From contig JAKVJO010000007.1 of the NCBI GenBank assembly GCA_022486935.1, forward strand, positions 1 to 41,343: a DNA stretch of 41,343 nucleotides. Reading direction: 5' to 3'. Under the pieces are notes generated by a model that worked only from the letters and a program-made list of their open reading frames with translations, had not been told where the DNA came from and made no database searches. This DNA comes from Solobacterium sp. Its GTDB lineage: Bacteria > Bacillota_I > Bacilli_A > Erysipelotrichales > Erysipelotrichaceae. This document shows positions 8,250 to 17,899 of the stretch, piece after piece; positions within the stretch are counted from its first letter, which is position 1; the number at the start of each line of letters is the position of its first letter. Position numbers and translations under genes: made by a program.

Positions 8250-11200
8250 TCAGCCTGCATTCCCGTCCTCTGGAGTGCTACTCGCGCTGGCGGAAGGCGA
8301 AGGCGACTCAGAAGGAGTGCTTTCAGGCTCTGCCGAAGCAGAAGGATCCGGAGTCTCTTCCGGAGTTGAACTTGGTGTAGGTGTAACAGATGGAGTCGGT
8401 GTCGTCTCTGGAGTAGCTGTTGACTCCGGAGTAGCAGTCACTTCCGGTGCAGGCATGGAGAACACACCTAAAGAGAATCCGGTAATCCGTGCACCTACTG
8501 TGAATGCACTGCCATTCATCAGACATGTGTCTGAAATGGTGCCTGAATTACTCTTCAACGTTTTATCAGTTGCCGGTGAAGAAACAGTAACATCAATATA
8601 TTCAAGAGTTCCACTGTTGGTCTCTGCAAAACCATAGCCATTGATCGTTGTTGCATCAACAGCCAATGTCCCGTAATCTGTCTGCAATTGACTCGGCGAT
8701 TTACCGGTAATTGTTCCAGAATTGGTGTCCGCAAAGCCATTTCCATTGATTGTGCCTGCTTTAACAGAACACACCGTAAAGTTATTGTCACCATTGCGTA
8801 TGCTTGCAATTGTTCCCTTATTGTCACTGATAAAGCCGCTTCCATCAATACTGATAATATTGGAAACTGTGCTGCCTTTAATCACGCCCGTCGCATTGTT
8901 TGTGCCGGCAAAACCATCGCCGCTGATTGCGAGACTGTTATCTACACGCGTCAATTGATCATCAAAAACAATTGCACTGGAACCAGTCACACTTGCACCG
9001 CTGATCGTACCATCATTGGTTCCGGCAAAGCCATTGCCGCCAATTGTTGACAGAACGCTGACTGCAGCCTGGTGTGTCTGCTGATTTTCTGTGTAAGAAT
9101 CAATGACTGCCACATAATCAGTCTTGTTGACACGGCGTTTTCCATTATTATTGATGAAGCCGTTATTCCCAATCGACACAACATCATTTACGCTGCAGCC
9201 CAGAATAGAACCATAATTGGTATCTGCGAAACCATTTGCGCCAATCGTCAATGAAAGCGTCTGCTGCGCATCAGAATCATATAAGGCCGATACGCTGCAG
9301 TTCTGGATCGTTACTGAATATTTATCTGATTTCCCATTGGTTCCAACAAATCCATTCAGACCGATACTGCCGCCGATCGAAACAGATGAATTGCTGATGA
9401 AGCCACTATCCGTTGTATCGTAGTTTACTGTGGAGTAGTTCAGTTCTGCAAAACCATTGCGACCAATGGTAAGACTGTGACTCAGTTCAGACTCCGGATC
9501 AGTATTCCCATTCACCACAGTGTCATCCGTCAGTTTGATATATGTGTTGGAAATGGTACCGGTATTTGTGCCGGCAAATCCATTTCCGCAGATGGTCCCA
9601 CTGGTGACAACAGCACTATAAACATCTGTTCCATTATCACTGTATGAAGTGATCTTTCCACTGTTGACTCCGACAAATCCATTGCCGCTTCCCGTGTTTG
9701 TCAATGAATCATCAGCATTGCCGATGCTTACTGCATCAAATACATTGCTACCGTAAATGGTCCCTGTGTTGGTTCCGACAAATCCATTGCCGCCGATTGT
9801 CACACCGTAATATGTGCCGCTGCCATTCACTCCATCAACTGAACATGTAGTAATCGTGCCGTTGTTCGTTCCGGCAAAACCATTCTTTCCAATACTTGTA
9901 GATGTAACGGAACAGTCAGTCAGAGTTGTACCGGCAACACCGGTTCCAATGAACCCGTTATATCCGACAGTTGAATTCACTACCCGGCAATTGCTGAATG
10001 AAGCTCCGCTAGAATCAGTCGTTACAAATCCATCCAGTGCAACCGTGGAGTTCTTGACTGAACTGTCGATGACAGCAGGATTCTGTTTGCTGATCAGATT
10101 GATAAATCCGCTGCCGTTAATCACAGCATTGTTAACGTAACAGTTGGTAATGGAAGTCAGATATTTAATTGTTCCAATAAATCCTGATCCGGTGATCGTT
10201 CCTCTACTGCCTGCCGGATGTGCAAGTGCGGAATCAACATAGCAGTTTGAAATTGTCCCGGAGTTGGAAATACTGTTGATGAATCCTGCACTGCCGATCA
10301 TTGAATTGCCGGATACGTGGCAATTGGAAATGGAAGTGATATATGATGCAGTTTCTATGAATCCGCTCTTTCCGATGGAAGGTGTATTGCCCTGAATTGC
10401 AAATGTATTTTCAACATAGCAGTTGCTGATACTGCTGATTGAAGACGCAGTATCAATCAATCCCGCCCCGCCAAGGTAAGAACCGGACACATGGCAGTCG
10501 CTGAGGTTGGTGATGTTCGTGGCGTTCTGGATTAATCCCGCCCCACCGACACTGGAACTTTCCACACTGCAGTGATCAAGTCCATACAGATCGGAAATAC
10601 TATATGCAAATCCAGCATTCTTGATATTGCTTCCGGTAATTGTGCACTGGGTGATTGTCACGCTGTTCGCGCTGGAAAGACTGTAAATGATTCCGCTGCC
10701 ATATGAAGTCAGATTCTCTACGGTGACATAGGATAACGCGGTGCCGCTGCCTCCTCCAAGCACTGCATAGTTTTCATCCCCGCCCTGACGCGAAAGTGTT
10801 ACATCTTTGACAGTTACATTTTTGATGGTTCCGCTGTTGCTGTAGCCAATCACTCCGCCATATTTATTACTTGAAATATCAGCACTGATCACACTGTCTG
10901 TCACAGTGAGATTGTTGATTGTTCCGCCATCATTTGATCCGATAATTCCATAATGTCCACTCGACTTTATTTTGTCTTTCGTCTGGAAATCATTCACGGT
11001 CAGATTATTGATCGTCGCGTTATTGACATATGAGATTATGCCAAAGTAACTTCCTTTGACAGAACAGTTGATCTCAACATGATTGATTGTCACATTGTTG
11101 ATTGCCTCGTTGCCATAATATCCGGCAGTAGTCACAAACGCGCTTTTATAATCATCTTTTTTGATGACAATATCATTGACAACCATATCTTTCAGCTTGC

Positions 11201-14200
11201 CATTATTTTTGATGGTGGACACAAACGGCCGATCCAGATGATTCAGTGTAAACCATTCTCCGCTTGTACTCTTTGTGCTCTGATAGGTTACTGTCAGAGA
11301 ATCAATTGTTTTTGCTTTATAGTTACAGTCAATATCCAGGCTTTGCTGAAGTGTAAGACTAAAGTATGCCGTTGTATATGGGCCTGTATAGGTATCATCT
11401 GCCAGCCATGCAAGCTGCTGCGCAGTGCGGATATTGAAGACATAGGAACTATTCCATGTTTGCCTGACTTCGTCTGCAAACAGCGGATTCATATAGCATT
11501 TATAGGTTTCTGAATTCCAGTAGTCAGAGTGATAGATACTGAACTGCGAATCCCCATAATAATAGCGATGTTTAGATGCATACTTTTCAGCACTGACGGT
11601 GTATACATCATAATCGGAAGAAATATTCAATGCAGTTCTGAGAGAGTTATTCAAAGACAGATATTTATCATCCGTCAGATCTTTCAAATATGAATAGGAC
11701 TGACCGCTGCGGTTAAAGCCGGCAATCCATACATCATCCTTACTCCAGGAATGCGGAATCACAAGCACATATCCCGCTTCTGTCGCAGTCACTCCAGAGG
11801 CATAGGTAAGACTTCCAACTTCCTGATTATCGAGATAGCCATGTGCGTCATATCCACCGGTACTGAGTTTCTCATAGTACAGGAACCCTGTTCCCCGCAG
11901 TTCTCCTGCAGTATAAGTGTTGGTCACTGCTACTGCAGTCTCCGTATTTGCCGCAACTGTAATGTCAGTATGCAGATCAGTATCTGTGACGTTGGTATCA
12001 AATGAGACACTGTTGATGGAAGTCGTGCAGGTTGAAACCCCGCTCGGCATTCTGCCTGTTTCATGGATGGTATAGGTACCAGCCGGCAGATACATCGTGT
12101 AGGTATATGTTCCGTCATTATTCAGTGTGGCATTCTTCAATTCAACCGTCACGGATCTTGTGCCCTGGGTGACCAGCAGCTTGATACTGTTGACAATGGA
12201 AGTCAGTGTTGAAGAATCTGCAGTGATCGTCTTGGTCACTTTGATACTGCCCGGTTCCAGTGAGTACCAATCGCCATAGTGCGTCAGTGCTGTTGGATGA
12301 TCACTTCCTGCGTATGGCTGTGTGCGGTTGACCGCCTTGAATGGATACGCATTGCCAAGGTCAGTGTGGTATGCACTGGCTGATGCATTGTTGCTGATAA
12401 ATGGAGCCGTGCCCTTCTGCACCTCTGTCACTGCCGCATATACGGTGTCTGCCTGATTTCCAACTGCAGGCATGGAAGTTGAATAGCCGGCTGTGCGTGC
12501 TGTCGCTTCTTTGGATGGATCATATTCATCCCAGGCCGCATCATACCATTTCAGATATGGACCGATCAGCACTGCATTATCAGTGCCATTGAACTGTGCA
12601 CCGGTACTCAAAGAGCCGATGATTGACCCGGCAGTCCCGTTATTTGCAGCAACTGCTGCACCTGCAGCGTAGCAGTTATTGTATATGACATAGGCTGTCT
12701 GCACACCAGTCAGACCGCCCGCTCCGCCATCACTTGAAACTGACGCAGTGGAGTAGCTGCTCTCAATGGTCAGAACACCTTTGAGAGATCCAATCAATCC
12801 GCCTGAGGCAGCACTGCCCTGGATGTTGGCATTGTCTGTATCGTATTCCTTTGTCCCATCATCCTTCACACTGCCGGAGGAATAAGAGTCTCTGATCACA
12901 AGACTGTTGTCTTTATAGGCACTGGTCACTTCACCGATCAGACCGCCGGCATTGGCTGTACTCTTTACCCGCACTGCCGCAAAGGAGCCATAGATCACAT
13001 CATTGTCGGTTTCAGCATCTGCTGCAGCGACTGCATCATCTGCAGTCTTGGCAATCCTGGCAGTTTTGTTCTGGTTCAGTGTACCGATCAGACCGCCGGC
13101 AGATCCGGTGCCGGTCTGGATCAGTGACTTACTGTCATCAAGATAGTCCTTGCTGTTATCTGCGTATACACCGCAGGACGCAATGGTCGTATTGGATCCT
13201 GCCACACCGATCAATGCCCCGGCACTTCCATTTGTACCGCTGAGATCAACTGTTACATTCTTCAGGAATACATTCTGCAGTATCAGTGTCTCAACTGCTT
13301 TGGTATTTCCGGTGCCGCCGCCTTCCGCAAAGAGACCGGCATTGGTTCCGTTTGCCTGCATGGAAAGATCAGAGAGGATATAGCCCTTGCCATTGAAGTT
13401 GGATACGCGGTTATTCAGGATGGAAAAATACTTGCCTTCATCTGCCGTGCTGTCATCCTGGTACAGATGCACTGCTGTGTTTCCAGTATCTGTAAACAGA
13501 TCCTTCCAGCTGAAGTCTGTGTTTACCTCAACAGATGAAATATTGCACTTGCTGGCAGCTGCGTTCTGAGCCAGGTTAGATACTGTCGGTTCAAGATTCT
13601 GCAGTTGTCTGGCATTGCCGATGGAAGCCGTGTAATCACTGGCACTGCCCTTGACCTGTGCAATGGAGTCAAATAGGGAGTTGACTGTTTTGGCATCCGT
13701 TGCCGGTTTGGAAGTTCCGGCAGTCACCCGGGCAGTGATGGTAATATCTTCACCCGGTGTAAAGTCAGACAGGACATCTGTGAAGTGTGTCTTTGATCCG
13801 GTGATGTCATCCAGCACAATCTGGTAAGTCAGACCGCTGTCATCTTTGGTGATGGTCACTGCATTCTTCAGATTTGCTGTATCCAGGGTATGGCCGGCTG
13901 TGCCTGCTGAAAGGTCTCTTGCCGAGATGGAAGAGATATTGGTGCCGTTGAGGTTGAAGGTAAAGCTTTCCTTGACGCCGCTTTGTCTGCCCTGCACGGT
14001 CAGTGTCAGAAGAGACTTGTTGTCTTTGGTCCAGGTATGATCTGTGACGGTTGCAGAAAGCGTGTTGCTGTTATCAATCTCGAGACTGACATCCAGCGAT
14101 GCACCGGTCTCAAAGACGCCTGCCAGTGTTCCGCCGTAGTAGCCGATGATATTCCGCTCCGTGTCTTTGTTGTAATCCTTGCGCACCGTCTTGTCCGTGC

Positions 14201-14774
14201 GGAAGTCAGAAATGCTTCTGACTGTTTGGTAAGTGTCTTCGTTGATCCCTGCACTGCTGTCGGTATAGAACACGCTGTAGATCGAAGCAGTCTTGGCGTC
14301 AAACTCAATCACATAGCTTTCAGAGGTGCGCACCGTTTCATCGATTGCTCCAAACGGCAGGATCTCGCCAAGCAGCGTATTATCAAACGCTTTAGTGCCC
14401 TGATTCGGTGTATAGACGATGTAATAGAAATCATGCTTGCCGGTTTCCTGGTCACTTTCTTTTGTCTCAGGGGTCGGGTAATCCGTCAGCACACTCCAGT
14501 CAGTGATCTTTACTGCATTGGAATCCTTCATGACTCCGTCTTTGTAGAAGCTGTCCAGTGTACCGTCTGCTTTGGCGGCAGTGAGATGGTTCTGGGCTGC
14601 CACAAACAGTTCTCTTGCTGTGTCGTCCATCTCAGTGACTTTGAGACTCCACTGGTAGCTGTTGACCGCAACAAAACCAAACGCTGCCAATACCGTGGTA
14701 ATGGATACCACAATCAGCAGTTCAGCCAGAGTGAATCCTCTGTTCCGTCCTGTTCTGTGCGTTTTTTCCTTCAA
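8250..14774 (-). CDS. Giant prepilin-like protein with beta-helix/GLUG repeats and Ser/Thr/Pro tail
   Basis: A 2174-residue protein that begins like a type IV prepilin (GRNRGFTLAELLIVVS, G/F cleavage site, Glu +5, hydrophobic helix to about residue 38). Residues about 40-450 are not recognised. About 450-760 carries GLUG-like repeats (AGGLIGTL, AGGLIGEV, SGGLIGSL). About 840-955 resembles a Cna-B/SpaA-type domain (IKVTKTITADSS, then GTYTIHETG, ending VTNTYTAG). About 1170-2080 is a second beta-helix-like region with roughly twenty GNGFAGTNxGTI-type units. Residues 2106-2174 are a Thr/Ser/Pro/Glu tail. No LPXTG anchor or C-terminal membrane segment is seen. The start is TTG after AAGAGGTC. It follows pilO, so PilD processing and incorporation as an adhesive pilus component are inferred. 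Ordinary pilins are 100-300 residues. Confidence 0.9.
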   Translation of the reverse strand: MKEKTHRTGRNRGFTLAELLIVVSITTVLAAFGFVAVNSYQWSLKVTEMDDTARELFVAAQNHLTAAKADGTLDSFYKDGVMKDSNAVKITDWSVLTDYPTPETKESDQETGKHDFYYIVYTPNQGTKAFDNTLLGEILPFGAIDETVRTSESYVIEFDAKTASIYSVFYTDSSAGINEDTYQTVRSISDFRTDKTVRKDYNKDTERNIIGYYGGTLAGVFETGASLDVSLEIDNSNTLSATVTDHTWTKDNKSLLTLTVQGRQSGVKESFTFNLNGTNISSISARDLSAGTAGHTLDTANLKNAVTITKDDSGLTYQIVLDDITGSKTHFTDVLSDFTPGEDITITARVTAGTSKPATDAKTVNSLFDSIAQVKGSASDYTASIGNARQLQNLEPTVSNLAQNAAASKCNISSVEVNTDFSWKDLFTDTGNTAVHLYQDDSTADEGKYFSILNNRVSNFNGKGYILSDLSMQANGTNAGLFAEGGGTGNTKAVETLILQNVFLKNVTVDLSGTNGSAGALIGVAGSNTTIASCGVYADNSKDYLDDSKSLIQTGTGSAGGLIGTLNQNKTARIAKTADDAVAAADAETDNDVIYGSFAAVRVKSTANAGGLIGEVTSAYKDNSLVIRDSYSSGSVKDDGTKEYDTDNANIQGSAASGGLIGSLKGVLTIESSYSTASVSSDGGAGGLTGVQTAYVIYNNCYAAGAAVAANNGTAGSIIGSLSTGAQFNGTDNAVLIGPYLKWYDAAWDEYDPSKEATARTAGYSTSMPAVGNQADTVYAAVTEVQKGTAPFISNNASASAYHTDLGNAYPFKAVNRTQPYAGSDHPTALTHYGDWYSLEPGSIKVTKTITADSSTLTSIVNSIKLLVTQGTRSVTVELKNATLNNDGTYTYTMYLPAGTYTIHETGRMPSGVSTCTTSINSVSFDTNVTDTDLHTDITVAANTETAVAVTNTYTAGELRGTGFLYYEKLSTGGYDAHGYLDNQEVGSLTYASGVTATEAGYVLVIPHSWSKDDVWIAGFNRSGQSYSYLKDLTDDKYLSLNNSLRTALNISSDYDVYTVSAEKYASKHRYYYGDSQFSIYHSDYWNSETYKCYMNPLFADEVRQTWNSSYVFNIRTAQQLAWLADDTYTGPYTTAYFSLTLQQSLDIDCNYKAKTIDSLTVTYQSTKSTSGEWFTLNHLDRPFVSTIKNNGKLKDMVVNDIVIKKDDYKSAFVTTAGYYGNEAINNVTINHVEINCSVKGSYFGIISYVNNATINNLTVNDFQTKDKIKSSGHYGIIGSNDGGTINNLTVTDSVISADISSNKYGGVIGYSNSGTIKNVTVKDVTLSRQGGDENYAVLGGGSGTALSYVTVENLTSYGSGIIYSLSSANSVTITQCTITGSNIKNAGFAYSISDLYGLDHCSVESSSVGGAGLIQNATNITNLSDCHVSGSYLGGAGLIDTASSISSISNCYVENTFAIQGNTPSIGKSGFIETASYITSISNCHVSGNSMIGSAGFINSISNSGTISNCYVDSALAHPAGSRGTITGSGFIGTIKYLTSITNCYVNNAVINGSGFINLISKQNPAVIDSSVKNSTVALDGFVTTDSSGASFSNCRVVNSTVGYNGFIGTGVAGTTLTDCSVTSTSIGKNGFAGTNNGTITTCSVDGVNGSGTYYGVTIGGNGFVGTNTGTIYGSNVFDAVSIGNADDSLTNTGSGNGFVGVNSGKITSYSDNGTDVYSAVVTSGTICGNGFAGTNTGTISNTYIKLTDDTVVNGNTDPESELSHSLTIGRNGFAELNYSTVNYDTTDSGFISNSSVSIGGSIGLNGFVGTNGKSDKYSVTIQNCSVSALYDSDAQQTLSLTIGANGFADTNYGSILGCSVNDVVSIGNNGFINNNGKRRVNKTDYVAVIDSYTENQQTHQAAVSVLSTIGGNGFAGTNDGTISGASVTGSSAIVFDDQLTRVDNSLAISGDGFAGTNNATGVIKGSTVSNIISIDGSGFISDNKGTIASIRNGDNNFTVCSVKAGTINGNGFADTNSGTITGKSPSQLQTDYGTLAVDATTINGYGFAETNSGTLEYIDVTVSSPATDKTLKSNSGTISDTCLMNGSAFTVGARITGFSLGVFSMPAPEVTATPESTATPETTPTPSVTPTPSSTPEETPDPSASAEPESTPSESPSPSASASSTPEDGNAG
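8615..10380 (-). repeat. Degenerate coding repeats (NGFxGTN type) in the giant prepilin
   Basis: About twenty short units of the form x-N-G-F-[AVI]-x-T-N-x-G-T-I, at irregular spacing with variable linkers, encode a predicted right-handed beta-helix. The DNA is diverged rather than identical, so the repeats are old or selected at protein level. Confidence 0.8.
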
Positions 14775-14842
14775 AATGACCTCTTCTTAAATGCGGTGAA
14801 AGCGGATGCCTTCTGAATTGCTCAGCGTCCGCTTAGTTCAAA

Positions 14843-15445
14843 TCATCCCTCTGTACTGGTGCTTCCGTTCATATCCACCAGGCCCTGTGTCGTTGTCGCA
14901 CCGTCTGTTGTCTCAAAGAAGGTGACGGTCACTGACACACTGATGGAAGAGGAGCTGCTCAGCTGTGAATCGCTCCCGCCGGAATCAATCGAGATATCAT
15001 TCATGATCAGCCGGTACTTACATCCAGACAGATCATTGAGGATTGACCTTGCCGTATTATAGCCGGTTGTCCTGAAACTGATTGACGCATCTCTGCGCAC
15101 TGTCACACCGGTAACCGTCGGCTGATTCCAGGTAATACTGATCTCGGTTGCCCTGGTGCTGAGGATATCATTCAATGCCTGTATCTCATTGGACTGGTTG
15201 TTGTACACAGCGATCTCGCCGCTGTTCTGTCCCTGTGCTGCATCAATCTCCGTCTGCATCTTTGTAATGGATCCCGATTTGGCTTCTTCGATCATCAGCT
15301 GATCTTCCAGATCTGTTGTATCGTACTTCTGCTCGGCACTCTTGAATCCGCTGTAGGCAAACAGGTAATAGAAGATACCAAGTGCCAGTGCTGCACAGAT
15401 GATGAGCAGTGCCTTTTCCCTGGCACTGAATTCATGTTTCAGCAT
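14843..15445 (-). CDS. pilO: PilO-like type IV pilus assembly protein
   Basis: A 200-residue bitopic protein with a short cytoplasmic N-terminus, one membrane segment at residues 13-32 (ALLIICAALALGIFYYLF), a coiled-coil stretch to about residue 90, and a C-terminal alpha/beta domain. This is the PilO layout. PilO pairs with PilN in the inner alignment complex that links PilM and the motor to the pilus. Sequence similarity alone is weak; position after pilM and pilN and the topology decide the call. The ATG overlaps the pilN stop by one base (TAATG), so translation is coupled. The C-terminus (TTDGATTTQGLVDMNGSTSTEG) is a low-complexity tail. Confidence 0.75.
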   Translation of the reverse strand: MLKHEFSAREKALLIICAALALGIFYYLFAYSGFKSAEQKYDTTDLEDQLMIEEAKSGSITKMQTEIDAAQGQNSGEIAVYNNQSNEIQALNDILSTRATEISITWNQPTVTGVTVRRDASISFRTTGYNTARSILNDLSGCKYRLIMNDISIDSGGSDSQLSSSSSISVSVTVTFFETTDGATTTQGLVDMNGSTSTEG

Positions 15446-16065
15446 TATTCCGTACCTCCTGCATATACAATCTCAAAGTCGGCTGTCACCATCGTGGAAT
15501 CAGAGGCTCCGCTGGCCGAGGTTGTGGTAACTGTGACATAGGAGTTGCGGCTGTCATTCTGCATCTTTGCCAGAAGATCAGAGACCACAGGAAGCGTTGT
15601 GCTTCCCGTATGCACACTGATGGAACTGCCGGTAATCTGAATGCTCTGAACCGGTACATCATTGATCAGATCATCTTCCAGCATCTGGATCATATCCATC
15701 CGGTTCATATGTGACTTCTCATCGTCTGTCATAAAGGAACCGGACAGGGAATCGTATTTTGCCTTGATGTCTGAGTAGTCTTGGTTGGCTGACTGATACT
15801 GTTCAATCAGCGTCTCTGTATCGTTGTACTGCTTCTCCAGCGAAGAGATCTTGTTCAGCGGATCAATCACTGCAAACTTTACAAACACGGCAAGCACCAG
15901 CAGGAATACCACAAACAGCACGACTGCTTTCTTGTCTTTCTTCTGCTGATCATCCGCGATGAAATTGATGGAAGTCTTGGTTGGATACACAGACTTCTTC
16001 TGAAAGGAAATCTCTTTGGAAAGAGGGTTCTTATTCTTCTTTGGCGTTTCGCTCTGTTCTGTCAT
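15445..16065 (-). CDS. pilN: PilN-like type IV pilus assembly protein
   Basis: A 206-residue bitopic protein with a charged cytoplasmic N-terminus of about 55 residues, one membrane segment (VVLFVVFLLVLAVFVKFAV), a coiled coil and a small C-terminal domain. The N-terminal stretch TSINFIADDQ resembles the INLLP-type peptide by which PilN docks on PilM. The ATG at 16065 is chosen because AAAGGGGGA lies just upstream; a GTG at 16080 overlaps the end of pilM and is less likely. With PilO it would form the membrane dimer of the alignment complex. The call rests on topology, this motif and gene order. Confidence 0.78.
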   Translation of the reverse strand: MTEQSETPKKNKNPLSKEISFQKKSVYPTKTSINFIADDQQKKDKKAVVLFVVFLLVLAVFVKFAVIDPLNKISSLEKQYNDTETLIEQYQSANQDYSDIKAKYDSLSGSFMTDDEKSHMNRMDMIQMLEDDLINDVPVQSIQITGSSISVHTGSTTLPVVSDLLAKMQNDSRNSYVTVTTTSASGASDSTMVTADFEIVYAGGTE

Positions 16066-16076
16066 GGCTCCCCCTT

Positions 16077-17063
16077 TCACTCCAGTGTGATACCGACTGC
16101 CGCAGGTCCATCGGTCAGTGCAGTATCATCTTCGTATTCATCACTGAGTCTTGCCAGAGGCACCAGTTTCAAAGGCACGTTGGAAGTCAGCTCCGCAATC
16201 AAAGGTTCAATCCATGCCCCGCCTCCGCAGAAGTACAGATCTTCCAGTGTATTATCCCGATTCTCATAAGTGTAGTAATTGATCGCTCTGGTCACTTCAA
16301 CTGCAATATTAGAATACACTGCTTTGCAGGCATCACTTTCCAGTACATGATCTTTATTATCCGGAAGATACCCGGCCGCAATGTGAGGATCACAGTTGAC
16401 AGTATCTGCCACGGCATTCACCACACTGGCAATGCCAGTATCAATTGATCTGGTTACTTCATAGATGCCATGGCGGTAGATATTGACCCTGGTGCCGTTC
16501 CAGCCAAGATCTAGTACTGCAAAATCACCATTCACTGAATCCGGTGCGATCTCTTTGATCAGTGCACCAAGTGCCATCTCGGCAGGTGCAGCCTTGACCA
16601 GCTTCATGCCGGCAAGATGGAACATCCGATCATACTGATCAAGCACATCTTTGGATACTGCTGCAGCCATGAGATCCATCTCAATGACTTTGCCTTCTTC
16701 ATCCTTCTTCAGTTCAATGACAGCATAGTCATAGAGAAACTTTTCTTTCTCTTCGGTAATGACATCTCTGAACTCATACGGCAGATTGACCTTCAGCTGC
16801 TCTGCGGTCATTGCCGGTAAATTCAATCTTCTGATATATACTGCAGAATCCGGCAGTACCAGCGCCGCATTCTTTGCCTTGCATGATTTACGTACTTCAT
16901 TCTTCAGAAATTCTGCCATGGCATCAAAGGCTACGAGTGCATCGCCCTGTACCATGTCATCCGGCAGATCGAATGTATGAAAGGACTCCAGACTTCCATC
17001 TTTCATCTGTGCCGCTTTCAGTCTTCCAGCGCCTATTTCGATACCTAAAACTGACTTTGACAT
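16077..17063 (-). CDS. pilM: Type IV pilus assembly protein PilM
   Basis: A 328-residue actin/FtsA-like ATPase fold protein. The phosphate-1 loop VLGIEIGAGRLKAAQMKDG starts at residue 5, the phosphate-2 region is AVLDLGWNGTRVNIYRHG, and YFCGGGAWIEPL is the adenosine loop. AALVLPDSAVYIRRLNLPAM and NLPYEFRDVI are characteristic PilM sequences. PilM is cytoplasmic and binds the PilN N-terminus, coupling the PilB/PilT motors to the membrane complex. The length is slightly short of the usual 350. It lies 42 bases after pilD. Presence of pilM, pilN and pilO separates this locus from a plain comG competence operon. Confidence 0.9.
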   Translation of the reverse strand: MSKSVLGIEIGAGRLKAAQMKDGSLESFHTFDLPDDMVQGDALVAFDAMAEFLKNEVRKSCKAKNAALVLPDSAVYIRRLNLPAMTAEQLKVNLPYEFRDVITEEKEKFLYDYAVIELKKDEEGKVIEMDLMAAAVSKDVLDQYDRMFHLAGMKLVKAAPAEMALGALIKEIAPDSVNGDFAVLDLGWNGTRVNIYRHGIYEVTRSIDTGIASVVNAVADTVNCDPHIAAGYLPDNKDHVLESDACKAVYSNIAVEVTRAINYYTYENRDNTLEDLYFCGGGAWIEPLIAELTSNVPLKLVPLARLSDEYEDDTALTDGPAAVGITLE

Positions 17064-17105
17064 GCGCCTGTTCCTGCCTTTCCCACATTCAGGTGAACCT
17101 GTCGC

Positions 17106-17897
17106 TTAAAACAATCCGAAATACCAGGATACAACTTCCGGGCCAATGATCAGCACGAGGTACACAGCGAGGCTGATTGATGGGCCAAAAGCGATTTTTC
17201 CCTTTTTTAATAATAGCACAAAGCACAGGCCGATCATACATGCCAGAATGAGACATAACAGCCCCTGCGCAAGCCCCAGATACAGGCATACCATGAACAG
17301 CAGCTTCACATCTCCGCCGCCCAGTGATTCTTTCTTCAGTATCTTATCCATAATCAGAGAGATAACCAGCATACCGCCGGCAATCCCCACGCCGCCCAAG
17401 AGCCCTGTCTTTACATAAGACCCGATGTCCACTCCATCCAGTTTCATTAAGGGAATGGTTACTGCCCATATCACCAGTCCGGCAATGATGAAGCCATCCG
17501 GTATCTCATAGGTCTCAAGATCTACCAGTGACAGCCCCAGCAGGATACAGATCAGCGCCCAGTCACGCAGTACATGGAAGTTAAGTGCGCCATAGTTCAA
17601 TACCACACCCACAAACGCAAGACCCATGCATACTTCTGTCCACATATAGCGGGAGGACATCTTCTTCCCGCAGTATCTGCACTTGCCATGCTGGATCAGA
17701 TAAGAGACCACTGGAATCAGATCAACAGCTTTCAGCACATGCCCGCACGCATCGCAATGGCTTCTGCCTTTCAGCCAGTTCTCGCCAGCAACGATACGGG
17801 AAGCCATGCAGTTGATGAAACTGCCGAAGACTGTTCCCAGGATAAAGGACAGGATCAGCACATAACAGGTAAAGAAGGTGTCTGTATACAGTGGCAT
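17106..17897 (-). CDS. pilD: Prepilin peptidase / N-methyltransferase (A24 family)
   Basis: A 263-residue polytopic membrane enzyme that cuts prepilin leaders at G/F and methylates the new N-terminus. The N-terminal domain starts GTVFGSFINCMASRI and contains two CxxC pairs (CDAC and CRYC) of the zinc-type methylase domain. The catalytic aspartates are in LVDLETYEIPD and in SLGGGDVKLL. The length is typical. Its ATG is 2 bases after the stop of the upstream pseudopilin gene. Only one such peptidase is visible for the nine prepilin-like proteins of the window, including the giant one. Confidence 0.95.
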   Translation of the reverse strand: MPLYTDTFFTCYVLILSFILGTVFGSFINCMASRIVAGENWLKGRSHCDACGHVLKAVDLIPVVSYLIQHGKCRYCGKKMSSRYMWTEVCMGLAFVGVVLNYGALNFHVLRDWALICILLGLSLVDLETYEIPDGFIIAGLVIWAVTIPLMKLDGVDIGSYVKTGLLGGVGIAGGMLVISLIMDKILKKESLGGGDVKLLFMVCLYLGLAQGLLCLILACMIGLCFVLLLKKGKIAFGPSISLAVYLVLIIGPEVVSWYFGLF

Positions 17898-17899
17898 AT

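Noticed and set aside
8615-10380. Regular repeats that could suggest a CRISPR array
   Set aside because: The repeats are degenerate, irregularly spaced and lie in one long open frame that encodes a beta-helix pattern.
13983-14816. 277-residue antisense ORF over the giant pilin 5' end
   Set aside because: It lies opposite a gene with a clear prepilin motif, has no recognisable domain and no ribosome site.
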